DNA of 37,506 nucleotides from an uncultured Planctomycetaceae bacterium. GTDB lineage: Bacteria; Planctomycetota; Planctomycetia; Planctomycetales; Planctomycetaceae. The notes under the pieces were generated by a model. The model was not told the DNA's origin. It ran no database searches and saw only the letters and a program-made list of their open reading frames with translations. This document shows positions 33,834 through 37,506 of the stretch, in pieces. The position numbers and the translations under genes are program-made. The stretch spans positions 1 through 37,506 of the forward strand of contig CAIOTJ010000389.1 in NCBI GenBank assembly GCA_903861195.1. Direction: 5' to 3'. Position 1 is the first letter of the stretch; each line of letters starts with the position of its first letter.

Positions 33834-35618
33834 ATGAGCCGACAGCGTTCCCGATCTGCGCCCGAATCCACGGCCCCCGCGGCGCCGCAGGGAGCCAGTT
33901 GCGGAGCGCGAACCGAGCCGGAGGGGGTGGCGCTGTCGCCCGCTTCCCCGGTGGCCCGGTGGTTGTTGCCGGGGTTATTGGGCGTGGTGACCTTTCTGGG
34001 ATTGCTCTTCCCGCTGTATGACACCGACTTCTGGTGGCACCTGCGAACGGGGGAATGGATCTTGCGTCAGGGGTGGGTTCCCCAGCTTGATCTCTACACA
34101 TTCACCGATGCTGATCGCCCGTGGATCGACCTGCATTGGGGCTTCCAGGTACTCATCGCCCTGCTGCACCGGATGGGGGGAGTCTCGCTGGTGATTGTGG
34201 TGAAGGGGTTGGTGATTGCCGCCGCGGTGCTGGTGGCCTTTCGGGCAACGGGGGAAGGGTGGCCCCTGGCCCGGCGGGTGGCGTGCTGGCTGCCGGCGGT
34301 GATCTGCATCTGGGGCCGGGGCTACGAGCGCCCCGAGATGCTGTCGCAGTTGTTTCTGGCGATCTGGTTGTGGGTGGCGTTTCGTGTGGAGCGGGAGCCG
34401 CAGTGGGTCTGGCTGTTGCCCGTCGTGCAGCTGGTGTGGGTGAATTGCCATGCGTTGTTTGTGTTGGGACTGGTGGTGGCGGGCTGCGGAGTGGCCGACT
34501 GGGCCCTGAGGCTGGTGTGGGGGGGGCGGTTTGGATTGCAGCCCCTCTCGGCGACGACACTCGCCACACTGCGGACACGGGCGGTGGCGGGTCTGCTGGC
34601 GATCGGGGCGGCGTTGATCAATCCCTACTTTGAGGAGGGGGCGCTGTTTCCCTTCACCCTGTATCAGAAATTCACGAATGAGCAGGCGTTTTACTCGCGG
34701 TTGATTGGCGAGTTCCAGCAGCCGAAGGTGTTTGTCATGGCGTATGGCCCGCGGGCGTTCGCCAACCCGTATTTCGCCGCCGAGGCGTTGGTGGCGCTGC
34801 TGGCGATCGGCAGCGTGGTGCTGCAGTGGCGGCGGACCGGGCGGGTACAACCCTTCCGGCTGTTGCTCTTGGGAGCGTTTCTGCACCTCGCGTGGGAGGC
34901 GGCCCGCAACACAAACATCTTCGCCCTCGTGGCGACGACGATCGCCTGTGCGAACTTCGCCGAGGCGTGGCTGGTCCGGTCTGCGTCGGTCCAGTCTGCG
35001 TCGGGGGGTGCCGGTGCCGACGACGAACGGCCAACCGCCACAGCGGCCGGTTCCCAGCGTGCGGCTGGGCTGACACGAGGCGAACTGACGGTAGCGTCCG
35101 TGTTGTCGGTCGGGGCGCTGCTGGTGGTGACCGGGGTGTGGAACCGGGTGGCCGAGGGGAACAAACCGTTTGGGCTGGGAGAAGCCCGCGACTGGTTCAT
35201 CCACGACGCGGCGCGGTTCGCGGGGCGCGAGGGTATGCCTGAGCTGGCGGTGGTGAACCACGTGGGGCAGGCGGCGGTGTACGAGTATCACAACGGGCCG
35301 GGGCGGTCGGTGCTGATGGACGGCCGGCTGGAGGTCTGCACGCGGAAGACATTCGAGATGCTCTACAGCGTCTTGGGGAGTATGGTCGCCGGGCGCAAAG
35401 AGTGGGAGGGACTGTTTACGTCGAGCGGAGCCGAATTGCCCGTGGTGATTCTCGACACCCACACCTCACGCAAGCCGATCGAGGGGCTGCTGCGCACTCC
35501 CGGGTGGCGGCTGGTGTATGCCGACCGGACCGCAGGGGTCTTTCTGTCCGAAGCCCGGGCCGACCGCCTGGAATTGCCGGCGGTCGACTCGCGAATTCTG
35601 TTTGCTGACCCGCGTTGA
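33834..35618 (+). CDS. Large polytopic membrane protein (GT-C-like, function unknown)
   Basis: The 594-residue product has a Ser/Pro-rich cytoplasmic start, then about ten transmembrane segments between residues 40 and 440. After the first segment comes DTDFWWHLRTGEWIL and a DLYTFTDADRPWIDLHWGFQ loop, a signature shared by a family of uncharacterised membrane proteins that resemble polyprenol-dependent (GT-C) glycosyltransferases with acidic residues in the first large loop. About 150 residues at the C-terminus are soluble and mixed alpha/beta (VVNHVGQAAVYEYHNGPGRSVLMDG). The glycosyltransferase idea is inference from topology. No clear Shine-Dalgarno precedes ATG 33834. The upstream gap 33560-33833 holds nothing I can name. 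Confidence 0.7.
   Translation: MSRQRSRSAPESTAPAAPQGASCGARTEPEGVALSPASPVARWLLPGLLGVVTFLGLLFPLYDTDFWWHLRTGEWILRQGWVPQLDLYTFTDADRPWIDLHWGFQVLIALLHRMGGVSLVIVVKGLVIAAAVLVAFRATGEGWPLARRVACWLPAVICIWGRGYERPEMLSQLFLAIWLWVAFRVEREPQWVWLLPVVQLVWVNCHALFVLGLVVAGCGVADWALRLVWGGRFGLQPLSATTLATLRTRAVAGLLAIGAALINPYFEEGALFPFTLYQKFTNEQAFYSRLIGEFQQPKVFVMAYGPRAFANPYFAAEALVALLAIGSVVLQWRRTGRVQPFRLLLLGAFLHLAWEAARNTNIFALVATTIACANFAEAWLVRSASVQSASGGAGADDERPTATAAGSQRAAGLTRGELTVASVLSVGALLVVTGVWNRVAEGNKPFGLGEARDWFIHDAARFAGREGMPELAVVNHVGQAAVYEYHNGPGRSVLMDGRLEVCTRKTFEMLYSVLGSMVAGRKEWEGLFTSSGAELPVVILDTHTSRKPIEGLLRTPGWRLVYADRTAGVFLSEARADRLELPAVDSRILFADPR
34973..35002 (+). repeat. 15-bp in-frame tandem duplication in the membrane protein gene
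   Basis: GGTCCGGTCTGCGTC at 34973-34987 is followed by the same unit with one change at 34988-35002, giving VRSAS-VQSAS in a loop between membrane segments. It lies in a low-complexity Ser/Ala/Gly linker. Confidence 0.8.
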
Positions 35619-35694
35619 ACGGCCCGCTTGGAGCGGCCTGGCAACAGCGGCTTTCCACACAGATCGCGTGATGCCCGCGCACAACCGCGTCTGC

Positions 35695-36288
35695 TCAGCC
35701 AATGAGTGTCCCCTTCGACGATGGCACGCCCGTCTGACGGGGGTCGATGGTGGTCGCCTGCCGCAGGGCCCGGGCCGCCCCCTTCCACATCGACTCGGCG
35801 ATGTGGTGGCTGTTGGTGCCGTGGTGCAGAACGAAGTGCAGGTTGCACAGCGCGTTCGCGGCGAAGGCCTGCCAGAAGGTCTCGACCAGTTCGGTGTCGA
35901 AGGTGCCGATCTTCTCGGAGGGGAACTCGACCTTCATCACCAGCCACATCCGCCCGGAGAGATCGAGGGCGGTGGTCATGAGGGTTTCTTCCATCGGCAG
36001 GGCCAGACTGCCGTAGCGGGCGATGCCCGACTTGTCTCCCACCGCCAGTGCGAGCGCCTTGCCGAGGCAGATGCCAACATCCTCGACCGTGTGATGGTAG
36101 TCGACATGCAGGTCACCCGACGCCCGGACGGAGAGGTCGAACAGGCCGTGGCGGGCGAAGAGGGTGAGCATATGGTCGAAGAACCCAACCCCGGTCGAGA
36201 TGTCGTGTTGGCCCGTGCCATCGAGATTCAGCGTGAGCTCGATCTGGGTTTCAGCCGTCTTGCGGTGGATGGAGGCGGTGCGGTTCAT
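35695..36288 (-). CDS. hisB: Imidazoleglycerol-phosphate dehydratase
   Basis: The 197-residue enzyme dehydrates imidazole glycerol phosphate to imidazole acetol phosphate in histidine synthesis. It is the monofunctional form: two repeated halves with the Mn-binding motifs [22 protein letters not shown], and later [12 protein letters not shown]; there is no N-terminal phosphatase domain. It follows hisC on the minus strand after a 69-bp gap, so the two probably form one operon; HisB produces the substrate of HisC. Confidence 0.96.
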   Translation of the reverse strand: MNRTASIHRKTAETQIELTLNLDGTGQHDISTGVGFFDHMLTLFARHGLFDLSVRASGDLHVDYHHTVEDVGICLGKALALAVGDKSGIARYGSLALPMEETLMTTALDLSGRMWLVMKVEFPSEKIGTFDTELVETFWQAFAANALCNLHFVLHHGTNSHHIAESMWKGAARALRQATTIDPRQTGVPSSKGTLIG

Positions 36289-36357
36289 GAGACAGATGGA
36301 AGTGGGTGGAAGAGAGTTCGAAGCCCCCGATCGTAGAGGGGGCGGGCACCCGAGACG

Positions 36358-37434
36358 TTACACGATCGAAGCCAGTTCCCGCAGCAGGCTGTCGATCTCG
36401 GGATCGGTGCCGACGGTAAGACGCAGTCCATTCAGCACGCCTCCTGGTGCGTAGGGGACCTCGGGGAACTTCATGAAGCGAACGAGGATCTTGCGTCCCT
36501 TGAGCGCCTCGTAGATTTCCTTGTGACGCCCGGTGGGGTGGGTGCACCAGACGAAGTTCGCCTGACTGGGAACGACATCGAAGCCCAGCTTGGTGAGACC
36601 GGCCGCGAGCCGTTCCCGGGTGCGCCGCACCGCAGCGACATTCTGTTCCATCGTGGTGAGGTCCGAGATGGCCGCCAAACCTCCCGCCAGCGACAGAGTG
36701 TCGCAATTGTAACTGTCTTTCACTTTGATCATCCCCGCGATCAGTTCGGGGCGGGCGATGGCGAAACCGAGCCGCAGCCCGGCCAGACTGAAAGACTTGC
36801 TGAACGAGCGGGTGATGATGACGCGTTCGGCTCCCGGCCGGCGGAGCAGTTCGGCCCGGTGAGGGTGATCGGCGAAGTCGCCGTAGGCTTCATCAAGGAC
36901 GAGAACTCCCTGCGGGGGGACCAGCGAGAGAATCTCGTCGTCACTCCAGCGATTGCCGGAAGGGGAATTGGGATTGGGAATGAGGACCAGCTTGGCCCGG
37001 GCGGTGACGGCCCTGGCGGCGGCGAGGTCCCATGACCAATCGGGGCGGAGCAACAGGCGTTGGTGTTGGCCTCCCTGGATGTCGGCCAGAGTCTCGTACA
37101 GGATGTAACTGGGGTAGGGATAGGCGACGAGGTCTTGGGGGTCGACGAATGACCGCAGAATGAGAGTGAGGTTTTCATCACTGCCGTTGGCGGGGAGGAT
37201 CCAGTCGGGTTCGACGCCGAAGACCCCGGCCGCGACGCGGCGGAAGGGAGTTGCGAGGGGATCGGGATAGATGTTCAGGCGGCCCTGGGCGGCCTGGACC
37301 AGCGCCTCGACCACGCGGGGCGAGGGGGGGTAGGGATTTTCGTTGGTATTCAGCTTGATCCAGCCGCGTTCCTGGGGTTGCTCTCCCGGGATGTAGCCTT
37401 CAATGCGGTCGATGTTGGGGCGAAACAAACCCAT
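36358..37434 (-). CDS. hisC: Histidinol-phosphate aminotransferase
   Basis: The 358-residue PLP enzyme transaminates imidazole acetol phosphate to histidinol phosphate. It is a class II aminotransferase: LNTNENPYPPSP near the N-terminus, Asn156 in NPNSPSG, Asp181/Tyr184 in VLDEAYGDF, the Schiff-base Lys213 in SFSKSFSLAGLRLG, and the C-terminal Arg in LRLTVG. The length is standard. ATG 37434 has no strong Shine-Dalgarno site, and the sequence from 37435 to the window end shows no further gene start I can support. Confidence 0.96.
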   Translation of the reverse strand: MGLFRPNIDRIEGYIPGEQPQERGWIKLNTNENPYPPSPRVVEALVQAAQGRLNIYPDPLATPFRRVAAGVFGVEPDWILPANGSDENLTLILRSFVDPQDLVAYPYPSYILYETLADIQGGQHQRLLLRPDWSWDLAAARAVTARAKLVLIPNPNSPSGNRWSDDEILSLVPPQGVLVLDEAYGDFADHPHRAELLRRPGAERVIITRSFSKSFSLAGLRLGFAIARPELIAGMIKVKDSYNCDTLSLAGGLAAISDLTTMEQNVAAVRRTRERLAAGLTKLGFDVVPSQANFVWCTHPTGRHKEIYEALKGRKILVRFMKFPEVPYAPGGVLNGLRLTVGTDPEIDSLLRELASIV

Positions 37435-37506
37435 GATTTCTTGTCGGGGCGGCGGCTGGTGGTGAACCAGCCGTGGAAGCCGAAGGGGATGAGGACTGCT
37501 CTTGCA

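Overview
The window is GC-rich, densely packed bacterial chromosome, most likely from a member of the Planctomycetota. This is inferred from the gene families, not from a marker gene. The pointers are a FlgI-like lipoprotein with no other flagellar gene nearby, a WXG100/FtsK-type secretion cassette of an atypical kind, membrane-fused spermidine-synthase-like and DTDFWWH-type membrane proteins, a sulfatase-fold protein, and several genes without a clear Shine-Dalgarno site. No rRNA, tRNA, insertion sequence or CRISPR array was seen.

Layout from the left. (1) 1-555: the end of a receiver-like protein. (2) 804-3493: two overlapping genes for lysine/aminoadipate catabolism (saccharopine-dehydrogenase-family enzyme and ALDH7-type dehydrogenase) behind a sigma70-like promoter. 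(3) 3790-5901: a lipoprotein combining a flagellar P-ring-like domain with HEAT-like repeats. (4) 5975-9694: the chromosome condensation ATPase SMC. (5) 10053-15466: a four-gene type VII-secretion-like cassette with two small WXG100-like proteins, a coiled-coil protein and a large membrane FtsK/EccC-like ATPase with three nucleotide-binding modules, only the middle one intact. (6) 15828-22340: a giant membrane protein with a spermidine-synthase-like domain, a single-heme c-type protein on the minus strand, and a histidine kinase/response regulator pair. (7) 22524-25983: homospermidine synthase on the minus strand, divergent from a retron. (8) 26118-29799: a Dabb protein, a SAM methyltransferase and a UvrD/Rep helicase. 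(9) 30219-35618: a membrane protein, pyrF, a degenerate sulfatase-fold protein and a large polytopic membrane protein. (10) 35695-37434: hisC-hisB on the minus strand.

The most notable element is an apparently complete retron at about 24327-25983. The reverse transcriptase carries the two retron hallmarks (NAxxH-type NAQPH and the VTG motif) along with YADD. Directly upstream I could assemble a full msr-msd RNA gene by hand. A 19-nt a1 segment (24363-24381) is complementary to a2 (24513-24531). The expected branch G in an AGC context sits immediately after a1 (G24382). Two tandem msr hairpins follow (24388-24410, 24412-24432), then a long msd hairpin (24448-24510). A TTGACC-N16-TACATT promoter places transcription start at about 24361, just before a1. 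No separate effector gene is evident. The RT has an unusually long, Arg-rich N-terminal arm of about 135 residues, as in the myxobacterial retron RTs.

Other points worth attention are the divergent type VII-like cassette, a sulfatase-fold protein that has lost its catalytic Cys motif and metal ligands, the orphan FlgI-like lipoprotein, and the near-zero-spacing head-to-head arrangement of the cytochrome and histidine kinase genes.
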